Positions 9,972-17,070 of a stretch of DNA of 64,000 bases are shown in pieces; position 1 is the first letter of the stretch, and every line of letters begins with the position of its first letter. A model generated the notes under the pieces. It had not been told where the DNA came from. It saw nothing but the letters and a program-made list of their open reading frames with translations, and searched no databases. Location of the stretch: positions 29,633 through 93,632 of the forward strand of contig URTA01000005.1 of assembly GCA_900550645.1 (NCBI GenBank). Reading direction: 5' to 3'. This DNA is from an uncultured Porphyromonadaceae bacterium. GTDB lineage: Bacteria; Bacteroidota; Bacteroidia; Bacteroidales; Muribaculaceae. The position numbers and the translations under genes were made by a program.

Positions 9972-10006
9972 AAGAGGCGTTGACACCTACCGCGTCAACG
10001 CCTCTT
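9972..10006 (+). terminator. Terminator of ppdK
   Basis: Perfect 13-bp stem, AAGAGGCGTTGAC (9972-9984) with its complement at 9994-10006 and a 9-nt loop, followed by a short T-rich stretch. It ends only 14 bp before the next start codon. Confidence 0.8.
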
Positions 10007-10020
10007 ATTCATAACGAGAT

Positions 10021-11361
10021 ATGGAAGAACACTATACGAATCACGATGATGTGATTGTACTCAATCGAGTGTTCAGCGGTGAATATTTGGAGGATAATAT
10101 AGGGCATGAGGTTATAAACCTGTTCAAATCCGACAATGGCAAATATTACCTCTATCTGAACGCTCTCGGCTCATTCCATAAACAATGGAAAAAACGAATT
10201 AATAGCATGCTGTTGGTACGCACTGTCAAAGGTGCTAAAATGCTCGAAGTCATTGGACTTGCAACAGGTCTAAGCGACGTGTACGATCCTGAGTTGGCTG
10301 AAAAAACGAATGACAGCAAAAAGCCTCAGCCAAAACTCAAAGCAGATCAAGATGCCTACATTGTCAAGCACAAAATATCTTACAATAGAGTTCCTGTTAA
10401 TGACATATTCAGCGGGAATAGCTTCCAGCAAGATGTTTGCATCACATTTGAAGCTGAAAGAGTAGTCAAGCCCAAGAAGCCGATATTCATCACATTCGAG
10501 GATAATTGCAACAATAAATATGTTGGTAATGCAACTCTTGTCAAACTGTCTGGGTTGAATGCAGCGAAGGCTTCGCTCAAACAGTATATCGAGAATCACG
10601 GAGTTAGTGCTGCTGCATATAACACCCTATCGTCGCTGATAAACAATAAGGATATGTGGGGCGATGACTTCAAAACCGTAGATGAATCAAAGGCGGTTCT
10701 GCTACCTACCGCGACCGAAACGATGTTCGACATCTGCCGCATAGCGTACAGCGAACTCGCATACTCAAATGCAATAGCACACTTCTTTAAAACGTATCCT
10801 CATGTGTTCGCTGGTTTCATGCATGAATTGGGAATAGATGATTTCCTCTCTGAAAAGCCGCTTATCATAAAACGAGAACTCTACAATATCGACTTGTTGT
10901 TCACGAATGGAGACAAGGCAGTTGTCATTGAGAATAAAATAAGATCTGGCATTGTTGTTTACAAGAACGCTTCTATAAAGACTCAACTCGAAAAATACTA
11001 TAAGCTGCTTGACCCCACTGCCACCAATTACAAAAGTCTTGGCGGCAAAAAAGATGATATAAAAGAACTTAGACGTAGATTCCCAAATCCGAAGTTTTTT
11101 GTACTCACTCCAGACTACAACAATATCGACCTTGAAAAGTATGAATACGGCACTGAATACACAAAAATACACTACAGCCAGCTGTACAATTATCTACGCA
11201 AGACCAGTGAATACAAAAACAAAGCGGATCTTCGCTTCTGTGATTTTGTAAACTCGCTTGAAAAGCACAGCCAGCCATACGACAATGAATTGTATGTACA
11301 GACTTTGAAGCGATTCATGGATCTAATCAATAGTCGTCAATCACAAAACACCGACAAGTAA
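10021..11361 (+). CDS. PD-(D/E)XK nuclease-superfamily-like protein, AT-rich
   Basis: 446 aa, not recognised as a named protein. The C-terminal half looks like a PDDEXK_4-type domain: Asp291 in YNIDLLFTNGD and Glu304-Asn-Lys306 in KAVVIENKI form the D...ExK nuclease signature, followed by QLEKYYKLL and FFVLTPDYNNI (the usual 'long-distance strand' after the core). The N-terminal ~220 residues are unassigned. Base composition is near 40% GC on sampled lines, clearly below ppdK and the other neighbours, and codon use is relaxed, suggesting acquisition by transfer. No own promoter is obvious: the ATG lies 14 bp after the ppdK terminator. Restriction or defence-like function is an inference only. 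Confidence 0.7.
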   Translation: MEEHYTNHDDVIVLNRVFSGEYLEDNIGHEVINLFKSDNGKYYLYLNALGSFHKQWKKRINSMLLVRTVKGAKMLEVIGLATGLSDVYDPELAEKTNDSKKPQPKLKADQDAYIVKHKISYNRVPVNDIFSGNSFQQDVCITFEAERVVKPKKPIFITFEDNCNNKYVGNATLVKLSGLNAAKASLKQYIENHGVSAAAYNTLSSLINNKDMWGDDFKTVDESKAVLLPTATETMFDICRIAYSELAYSNAIAHFFKTYPHVFAGFMHELGIDDFLSEKPLIIKRELYNIDLLFTNGDKAVVIENKIRSGIVVYKNASIKTQLEKYYKLLDPTATNYKSLGGKKDDIKELRRRFPNPKFFVLTPDYNNIDLEKYEYGTEYTKIHYSQLYNYLRKTSEYKNKADLRFCDFVNSLEKHSQPYDNELYVQTLKRFMDLINSRQSQNTDK

Positions 11362-11409
11362 TTTCTGTCTTGCAACTATCCGATTGGGCTGAAAACAAGA
11401 CGGATAAAC

Positions 11410-11447
11410 AAAATCGAGTGCGCACCGCTTGATGTGTACTCGATTTT
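11410..11447. terminator. Bidirectional terminator between convergent genes
   Basis: AAAATCGAGT (11410-11419) pairs with ACTCGATTTT (11438-11447), 10 bp with an 18-nt loop. T-rich arms on both strands fit termination of both the nuclease-like gene and the minus-strand small gene. Confidence 0.65.
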
Positions 11448-11509
11448 CTGTTGTTGACCTGTCGGTAGCGGGTCAGGCTTCTGGTGATTGTGGCATCTCC
11501 CCGATCAAA

Positions 11510-11725
11510 TCAGATTTTCTCTATATTCAGATATTGCGGGTTGATATGATCTTTGGGAAAATCCACATTGTACTTCACTTTGAACTGTCGGTGGATTTCG
11601 TCTCTTACCGCTGAAGTGTTGGGAAGAGTATTTCCGTTGTGGGACACTTCGGCTGTCATGCCTGCCTCGAGACGCTTGCCGCAGATGTTCAGGAGGCGTT
11701 TGGTTGTTACTTTGAATAATGCCAT
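11510..11725 (-). CDS. Small DUF6140-like protein
   Basis: 71-aa basic protein starting MALFKVTTKRLLNICGKRLE. The pattern 'F.VTTKR... G..LE.GM...V' with a C-terminal KYNVD...YLNIEKI resembles the small DUF6140 family seen in Bacteroidetes, often next to mobile-element genes; this assignment is from memory and moderate. Function unknown. The frame is open upstream to 11842, but the extra 39 residues span the -7 element at 11754-11761, so ATG 11725 is preferred. Confidence 0.6.
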   Translation of the reverse strand: MALFKVTTKRLLNICGKRLEAGMTAEVSHNGNTLPNTSAVRDEIHRQFKVKYNVDFPKDHINPQYLNIEKI

Positions 11726-11753
11726 TTTCTTTGTTGTGTTTAGAATTACACCG

Positions 11754-11761
11754 CAAAGGTA
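11754..11761 (-). promoter_or_regulatory. -7 element for small DUF6140-like gene
   Basis: Reads TACCTTTG on the minus strand (TAnnTTTG), about 28 bp upstream of the ATG at 11725. An upstream TTTG lies 14 bp away, slightly close for a -33 element. Confidence 0.55.
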
Positions 11762-11804
11762 GCATGGGCATGGTTCAAAAATCGACACACCAAAGAAAAT
11801 GTTC

Positions 11805-12620
11805 CTAATTTGTTTCCTGTTTTGCGGCTTTCGTGCGGGCAAGTCTTCTCGTTAGCAGCACGTTGGCGGCAAGAAGTATGACTATCACAAATACCCAGAC
11901 GACTATGTTCACGGCTTCGTAGGTAGTGTGGAATGCGCTTGCCATATAATTCAGGTCGTCAACCGTCTTTTGGAAGGCATCCTTGAAGGATAGCGCATAC
12001 CGGCACAGAAACCAAAGCACAACCATAATCTGCGCTATGCCGAACACCACGGAAAAGATGCACAACGCTGCCGGGCATGAGCCTCTTTTGCGGAGCGAAG
12101 CGTAGATGAGGTAGCCGGCTGTTGCAAGCAATGATGCTGCGGGAACCCAAATGTTTCCTATCACGCATATTTCGGTGTACGTAAGCCCCATTACCCAGCC
12201 TGTTATAGACATGAACGCGCAGCAGCCTCCGAACAGCGAGTACAGCGGCGAAACACCGAATACCGGCCCGGCTCCGGCACAAACGACACAGAAGGCCGCA
12301 GCAGAAATCAAGCACCACCTCCAGAAGCCGCCGTTTCGGTATACCCATACGGCGGTAAAGCAGTTGAACGCTGTGCCGAAAATAGCGGCAATAGACAACA
12401 TGGTCGGTACGCCCGTCGGGAACATCGACGCGCCATAGACCTGCACGTCGCCTGTCGGGATAAATCCTGCAATCTTGCCCCAAGCGACCATACAGAACAG
12501 TGCATATATCACAGCACTTGCCATGAGCGCGATTGCTTTCGGTTTGGTCAAACGCCGTATGCGATAAATGCTTGTGACGACTATCGCAAGTGCTGAGATG
12601 AAAAAGAGAAACGCTACCAT
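11805..12620 (-). CDS. Multi-pass membrane protein, unknown function
   Basis: About 271 aa with roughly seven hydrophobic segments (for example MVAFLFFISALAIVV at the N-terminus, AIALMASAVIYALFCMV, FGTAFNCFTAVWV, AVNIVVWVFVIVILLAA near the C-terminus) and a basic C-terminal tail ending TRRLARTKAAKQETN. No catalytic motif recognised. ATG 12620 is chosen because the longer frame (to 12692) would run into the Y-family polymerase gene. It lies 19 bp downstream of that gene and is probably co-transcribed with it and trmN6. Confidence 0.6.
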   Translation of the reverse strand: MVAFLFFISALAIVVTSIYRIRRLTKPKAIALMASAVIYALFCMVAWGKIAGFIPTGDVQVYGASMFPTGVPTMLSIAAIFGTAFNCFTAVWVYRNGGFWRWCLISAAAFCVVCAGAGPVFGVSPLYSLFGGCCAFMSITGWVMGLTYTEICVIGNIWVPAASLLATAGYLIYASLRKRGSCPAALCIFSVVFGIAQIMVVLWFLCRYALSFKDAFQKTVDDLNYMASAFHTTYEAVNIVVWVFVIVILLAANVLLTRRLARTKAAKQETN

Positions 12621-12639
12621 ATCGTTGATAATTAAAACG

Positions 12640-13761
12640 TTATGTATTTGATTTGTTGGAATGTAATGTGAACGGTTCGTCGTCAAACTCAAACAGTGGG
12701 GGGGTATAATCTTCTGACGGTATGATGTCTGTCAATACAACCATAGCCCGCTTGTATTGCATTCCAGGGTTGTATATCCGCTGCAAGGCGGCGATTGCTG
12801 CCCGCTTGATATTCACGGCATCATTGACCGGCTTGTCGAATGTCGCCGATATTTGCGGAGCTAAATATCCCTGTTCAGTGCGAAAGCGGTTGGTGTTGAG
12901 TGCCACCGTCAGCTCGTGGCAAAGCCCGGACATTTCTCGCAGCCGTTGGGAACAGTGAACGGCATACTGTGCCACTTGCGCCTCGATATAGGCATAGTCA
13001 TCGGTGTCTGTTGGGAAGGTCCGGCTCTCGCTGATAGACTCCTGCATACGGCCGATGCGGGAAAGCGTGATGCACCCTACTCCATGCAGTTCGAGCCATG
13101 ACCGCTCGCCGTTGATGCCGTAGCGAGATTTGACCCATACCTTGTCACGCTGCGCAAAATCCCACACCGTGTGTATGCCGTCCACATACATCTTCTTAGA
13201 CATACGCCGCCCTACGCCCCACAGCTCCTGTATCGGCAGCGCAGACAACAGCGATGAAACCTCATTATTGTCATACAGCACGCCCACCGCGTCGCCTCGC
13301 TTTTTGCAGACATCTGTAATGACCTTTGCCAATGTCTTTGTCGCTGCAAAGCCGACTGTCACCGGTATGCCGACGCTATCGCGGCAGTCCGCCACGATGT
13401 GTTCTCCGATATCTTGCAGCACTGACACAGGGATACCCCTCATGTCGAGGAATGACTCGTCTATGGAATAGTCGATTGTCGCAGGCGCGTATTTGCGCAA
13501 TATGTCATGTACCTGGACACTTATCTCCTTGTACAGCTTGTGGTTGCCGGAAATGGCAGTCAGCTGGCCGGACTCTATCAAGTCGCGTATCTCGAATACG
13601 GGCTGCCCCATTTTTATCCCCATTCGCTTAGCCTCGTTGCTGCGGGCAACGACACACCCGTCATTGTTGCTCATCACAATGACAGGACAGCCCTCGAGAG
13701 CCGGATTTGCCACCCTCTCACACGACACGAAGAAATTGTTGCAGTCAGCCAGTCCTGTCAT
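12640..13761 (-). CDS. umuC: Y-family translesion DNA polymerase (UmuC-like)
   Basis: 373 aa. Starts MTGLADCNNFFVSCERV, with the first metal-binding Asp6, then SNNDGCVVARSNEAKRMGIK, and the catalytic Asp101-Glu102 in DYSIDESFLDM, followed by the helix-hairpin-helix region and little-finger domain. The start is set at ATG 13761, since the family begins exactly here. Typical UmuC proteins are about 420 aa and end in a small DUF4113-like tail; here the protein stops at about PPLFEFDDEPFTL plus a short tail, so that C-terminal segment appears absent. No umuD partner is adjacent. Likely SOS or stress related, but no LexA-type box was identified. Confidence 0.85.
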   Translation of the reverse strand: MTGLADCNNFFVSCERVANPALEGCPVIVMSNNDGCVVARSNEAKRMGIKMGQPVFEIRDLIESGQLTAISGNHKLYKEISVQVHDILRKYAPATIDYSIDESFLDMRGIPVSVLQDIGEHIVADCRDSVGIPVTVGFAATKTLAKVITDVCKKRGDAVGVLYDNNEVSSLLSALPIQELWGVGRRMSKKMYVDGIHTVWDFAQRDKVWVKSRYGINGERSWLELHGVGCITLSRIGRMQESISESRTFPTDTDDYAYIEAQVAQYAVHCSQRLREMSGLCHELTVALNTNRFRTEQGYLAPQISATFDKPVNDAVNIKRAAIAALQRIYNPGMQYKRAMVVLTDIIPSEDYTPPLFEFDDEPFTLHSNKSNT

Positions 13762-13784
13762 TTCACACTTGTCATTTATCACAT

Positions 13785-14516
13785 TCAGAACTTGAGATAG
13801 AAGTCTTTGCACAGTGCCTGATACTCCTGAGTCGGTATGCCTGGCGAAATTTCGAGGGTCAATAAGTCTGCGACGGACTCGGCAACAGCTGTTTCAGATG
13901 CCACTGCGCGACGAAGTTCGCACAGCGTCCGCTTCACTGGCCTGTCCTCCCTGCCGCGTACATGGCACACTCGCGAAACGGCAAATCCGCGCTGTTTTGC
14001 CTCTTCTGCAATCTTCTCATAGTCCTCCCTCGGGAATATCATCGTCAACCTGCCGCCGTCGGCCAAAAGCCTGCCAGCCGCAACAATCAGCGACACAGGG
14101 CTGAATGTCGAAACATGTCGTGCCAACTGGCGGCCGGTATCAATCTGCGTCACTCCCGAGTCGAAAAACGGCGGGTTTGAAACGATACGGTCATACCCTC
14201 CTTTGAGCGGCAGCTTAAGCTCGTTGATGTCAGCGCAAAAGACCGTAAGGCGTTCTGCCCAAGGCGATGTGCGGAAATTGTCTGCCGCCTCCGCTGCTGC
14301 TTCACTGTCAACCTCAACCGCGTCTACGGCCGCAGTCTCATTCCGCTGGGCGCACATCAGTGCAATCAACCCGCAGCCGCAGCCGGCATCGAGTATTGAC
14401 TTTGCGCCCGACACGTCAGCCCACGCGCCGACCAGCACGCCGTCAACGCCCACCTTCATCGCGCTGCGCGAGTGCGCCACGCTGAAACGCTTGAATCTGA
14501 ACACCCGCTCCTTCAC
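13785..14516 (-). CDS. trmN6: tRNA1(Val) (adenine(37)-N6)-methyltransferase
   Basis: Class I SAM methyltransferase of the YfiC type modifying A37 of tRNA-Val in the family (substrate inferred). Visible: FRFKRFSVAHSRSAMKVG at the start, SAM motif ILDAGCGCGLIALM, and the N6-adenine signature NPPF in DRIVSNPPFFDSG. The frame extends to ATG 14588, but the family begins right at FxFKxF and a -7-like element (14541-14548) lies inside that extension, so the GTG at 14516 (or GTG 14504) is the more likely start. Followed after 23 bp by the polymerase gene. Confidence 0.8.
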   Translation of the reverse strand: MKERVFRFKRFSVAHSRSAMKVGVDGVLVGAWADVSGAKSILDAGCGCGLIALMCAQRNETAAVDAVEVDSEAAAEAADNFRTSPWAERLTVFCADINELKLPLKGGYDRIVSNPPFFDSGVTQIDTGRQLARHVSTFSPVSLIVAAGRLLADGGRLTMIFPREDYEKIAEEAKQRGFAVSRVCHVRGREDRPVKRTLCELRRAVASETAVAESVADLLTLEISPGIPTQEYQALCKDFYLKF

Positions 14517-14540
14517 AAATCTGGATTTTATTTCAAGTTG

Positions 14541-14548
14541 CGAATTTA
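14541..14548 (-). promoter_or_regulatory. -7-like element for trmN6 operon
   Basis: Reads TAAATTCG on the minus strand, one base off TAnnTTTG. A TTG is placed about 19-20 bp upstream. It falls inside the 5' extension of the trmN6 frame. Confidence 0.4.
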
Positions 14549-14608
14549 CAAAAACTCGCCGTATGCTGCAACCCCTTTTGATGTTCATGAATTAGGTTTC
14601 AGAGTTCT

Positions 14609-14638
14609 CTGATGCCTCTGAGTACTCAGAGGCATCAG
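14609..14638. terminator. 30-bp perfect palindrome
   Basis: The whole 30 bp is self-complementary (arms CTGATGCCTCTGA plus a GTAC centre). It lies between the trmN6 5' end and the 3' end of the secreted-protein gene. A role as terminator for the minus-strand genes is plausible, but there is no clear T-run. Confidence 0.5.
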
Positions 14639-14652
14639 CTTTAGATATGTTA

Positions 14653-14681
14653 AGAGGAGCGGGCTTGCGGCTCGCTCCTCT
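14653..14681 (-). terminator. Terminator-like hairpin after sorting-tail gene pair
   Basis: AGAGGAGCG (14653-14661) pairs with CGCTCCTCT (14673-14681), 9 bp with an 11-nt loop. It is located just downstream of the minus-strand gene ending at 14720. Confidence 0.55.
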
Positions 14682-14719
14682 GTGCGGTTGTCTGGTGGTA
14701 GCCGGGATGTCAAATCGTG

Positions 14720-15604
14720 TTATTTCACTGCTACCTTGGTGGCTTTGCCGCCAGCGCGTATCACGTAGATGCCTGGCGTTACGCCGTCGAGCGATGTGCC
14801 GATGCGGCGGCCTGACAGGTCATAAACTTCCTGGTCGGCTGCGTCTGCGTTGATTTCATTCACGCCGCTGCCGGTGTCGTAGGTGTATGCGATGCGTGCC
14901 ACGGGGAGGTCATAGCGGTAAACGCTGCTGTTCTCTGTCTCGTAGAAAATGAGTCCTCCGTTGTTCACACGCTCCTGGAAGTTGGCAGAGCCGTCCTTGT
15001 AGTATGCTGCCACGCGGTATGTGCGTGCGGTGTTTTCGTATGTGAACGCATTGTAGTACTGTCCGTTGGTCGGGTCGCCGTCGGTACATTCCGATTCGGA
15101 AGTGACGAGGAGGTTTTTGCCGGCATCATCGGGGGTGACAGCAAACGGCTCGGGGAATGTCATCGTGATTTCAGTGCCTTCTATCAGATCCATGTCATAC
15201 TCGAATGTGGCAGTTGCCACAGTTGACGCATTGACGGGCTTGAACCAGTTTGACTTGCTTTCCACAACGGTGAACTGGTCAGCGTCGATGAGCTGGATGT
15301 AGCATCTCAGGGACTCGGTGAAAGCAAACCAAGATGTACTTTCAGGGTCGCCAAAGCGGAATGTGATGGACTTGATGCTTGCGCCGTTTGTGAACAGCGA
15401 TGCGATCTCTTCAGATGTGTAGATGACCTGTGTGCCGGAGTGGTCGTAGTAGAAGTAGAACGGTGCCTGCCCCTGGCTGTTGTTGATCACAGTTGTAGAG
15501 TTCTCGTAGTCGCCGAGGTCGAGTGTTGCTTCGACTATTTCTGCACTTGCGGGCATTGCGAACAATGCGGCAGCTGCGAGTGCTATGTATGTTTTCTTGT
15601 TCAT
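14720..15604 (-). CDS. Secreted protein with type IX-style C-terminal sorting domain
   Basis: 294 aa. Signal peptide MNKKTYIALAAAALFAMPASA, a beta-rich body with no recognised enzyme motif, then a linker and a ~35-residue tail (VYDLSGRRIG ... GIYVIRAGGKATKVAVK) typical of the 'secretion system C-terminal sorting domain' family. Likely exported across the outer membrane or surface-attached if a type IX system is present; none of its components is in this window. Second gene of a two-gene unit, 24 bp after a paralogue-like gene with the same tail. Confidence 0.75.
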   Translation of the reverse strand: MNKKTYIALAAAALFAMPASAEIVEATLDLGDYENSTTVINNSQGQAPFYFYYDHSGTQVIYTSEEIASLFTNGASIKSITFRFGDPESTSWFAFTESLRCYIQLIDADQFTVVESKSNWFKPVNASTVATATFEYDMDLIEGTEITMTFPEPFAVTPDDAGKNLLVTSESECTDGDPTNGQYYNAFTYENTARTYRVAAYYKDGSANFQERVNNGGLIFYETENSSVYRYDLPVARIAYTYDTGSGVNEINADAADQEVYDLSGRRIGTSLDGVTPGIYVIRAGGKATKVAVK

Positions 15605-15628
15605 GCTTGAGTCTGTTTTGATTGTTGT

Positions 15629-16705
15629 TTACTTAACAGCTACTTTGGTTGTCTTGTTGCCCTGACGCACGATGTAGATACCTGCGTCGAGACCCTCTGT
15701 TGATGTTGCTATGCGCTGGCCGGCGAGGTTGTACACCTCGGTTGCCGCGTCAGCGTCAGTCGTGATGTCGTCTACGCCGTCGCCGTTAGCAAGTGTCAGG
15801 TGCATCAGGTCGGAGAACTCGCTGTAGTCAACGTCATAGTTCCAGGGATCGTCCGGGTCGTCGTATGTGAAATACGCTGCATAGAGGTCATAGCAGAGGT
15901 TCTTTGCGCCGTTGAGGAACTTCATGTTCGCGAAATCGCATGAGCTTGCGGGAGCGTCCACGCCATCGTTGATTGTGATGAGACGGAGGAACTGGTCTCC
16001 TGCATTCAAATCCTGCTGGATTGCGAAGTTGTCAAGGTATGAGAGGGGAACTTGCTGCTGGTCAGAGGCATATTCGTTGCCGTTGTCAACAATGTAGAGA
16101 TAAGTCTCATGATTGCCGTTTGTGAAGTCGAAAGTGAGTGTACTCTCACCGAGGCCCTCGCATATCTGTTCCTGGCTCTCAACAGTAGCACCGTATGAAG
16201 TCACCTTGATTTTAGTGCCTTTCTGGCCCACGATATCGAGGATGACGCGGTATTTGCCGTTGTTGTGTGTCAAGTCGGTAGTCGGGGTGTATACGTTGCC
16301 GCTCACCATGCCGCGTGCAAATGCTGCGCCTATGACTGTCCAGTCGGGAGTGAACGTGAAATCATAGTCTTCGTCGAGTGTGCATGAGAAGCCTTCGTGC
16401 CAGTATGGTTCGACGGTCGAACCGAGGTTTACGAGGTTGAAGCTCTCCTCAAGGACAGTGTATGTGCCGGCCTCCATGACGGGAATGGGCTCATAGACGA
16501 ACACGCAGTATCCGTCTGCCCCAGCCATGTCCACCCAGTTTGCGGTGAACGAGTTTTCGGTGATGTTGGTCGCTGGGGTTACAACCGGCTTGACATTGAG
16601 GGTGCGGCGCGGTGCTTCCTGCCGCATCTCCTTGCGCATGGACGCATCCACGCTGAACGTGACACCTAATGCAAGTGTCAGAAGAATAATGGTACTTTTT
16701 TTCAT
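15629..16705 (-). CDS. Secreted protein with Fn3-like domain and sorting tail
   Basis: 358 aa. Signal peptide MKKSTIILLTLALGVTFSVDA, a fibronectin-III-like segment near residues 40-75 (NITENSFTANWVDMAGADGY), a beta-rich middle, and the same sorting tail as the next gene (VYNLAGQRIATSTEGL, GIYIVRQGNKTTKVAVK). First gene of the pair, read from the promoter at 16840-16847. Surface or extracellular adhesin or binding role is inferred; no catalytic residues seen. Confidence 0.75.
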   Translation of the reverse strand: MKKSTIILLTLALGVTFSVDASMRKEMRQEAPRRTLNVKPVVTPATNITENSFTANWVDMAGADGYCVFVYEPIPVMEAGTYTVLEESFNLVNLGSTVEPYWHEGFSCTLDEDYDFTFTPDWTVIGAAFARGMVSGNVYTPTTDLTHNNGKYRVILDIVGQKGTKIKVTSYGATVESQEQICEGLGESTLTFDFTNGNHETYLYIVDNGNEYASDQQQVPLSYLDNFAIQQDLNAGDQFLRLITINDGVDAPASSCDFANMKFLNGAKNLCYDLYAAYFTYDDPDDPWNYDVDYSEFSDLMHLTLANGDGVDDITTDADAATEVYNLAGQRIATSTEGLDAGIYIVRQGNKTTKVAVK

Positions 16706-16839
16706 AAGCCGTACTATATTAAAATGTTGAACATATAATTATTTCATGCTTGCATAGGCAATCAGGGGAAGCGAATGTGCATATTGGGCATCACTCTGCC
16801 CGCTCGCCTGTGCTTTTGTGTCGCCGAAACAACACTCTG

Positions 16840-16847
16840 CAAATTTA
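16840..16847 (-). promoter_or_regulatory. Promoter of sorting-tail gene pair
   Basis: -7 element TAAATTTG on the minus strand, with a -33 TTTG exactly 19 bp upstream. One of the best-formed promoters in the window. It implies a 5' leader of about 130 nt. Confidence 0.7.
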
Positions 16848-17017
16848 CAAAGAATTATCCAACCGCCAAAACTTTTGACAAAAATCTGAATAAAGAATTT
16901 TGTCATCGCGTGATTTCCTGGGAATATCGCGGTAAAGCAAGGGCAAAATTATGGTCATTCCGTGGCGGATGCAGATGTTTGACGGCATGAAACGGCGGAT
17001 TATCCAAATAAAATTAG

Positions 17018-17025
17018 TAAATTTG
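17018..17025 (+). promoter_or_regulatory. -7 element for MFS transporter gene
   Basis: TAAATTTG (TAnnTTTG), about 45 bp upstream of the ATG at 17071. No -33 TTTG at the proper distance. Confidence 0.6.
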
Positions 17026-17070
17026 CCCCACTTAACCAAGTACCAGAAGAACTAATCAAACCAACACATA

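Larger units (their letters stand above)
16706..17070. other. Divergent intergenic region
   Basis: About 365 bp without a gene. It holds two outward-facing promoter elements, one for the sorting-tail pair (16840-16847, minus) and one for the MFS gene (17018-17025, plus). Nothing else recognised. Confidence 0.6.

Noticed and set aside
16407..16423. GGTTCGAC/GTCGAACC palindrome resembling a tRNA T-arm
   Set aside because: It lies inside the Fn3-like secreted protein gene and no tRNA cloverleaf surrounds it.
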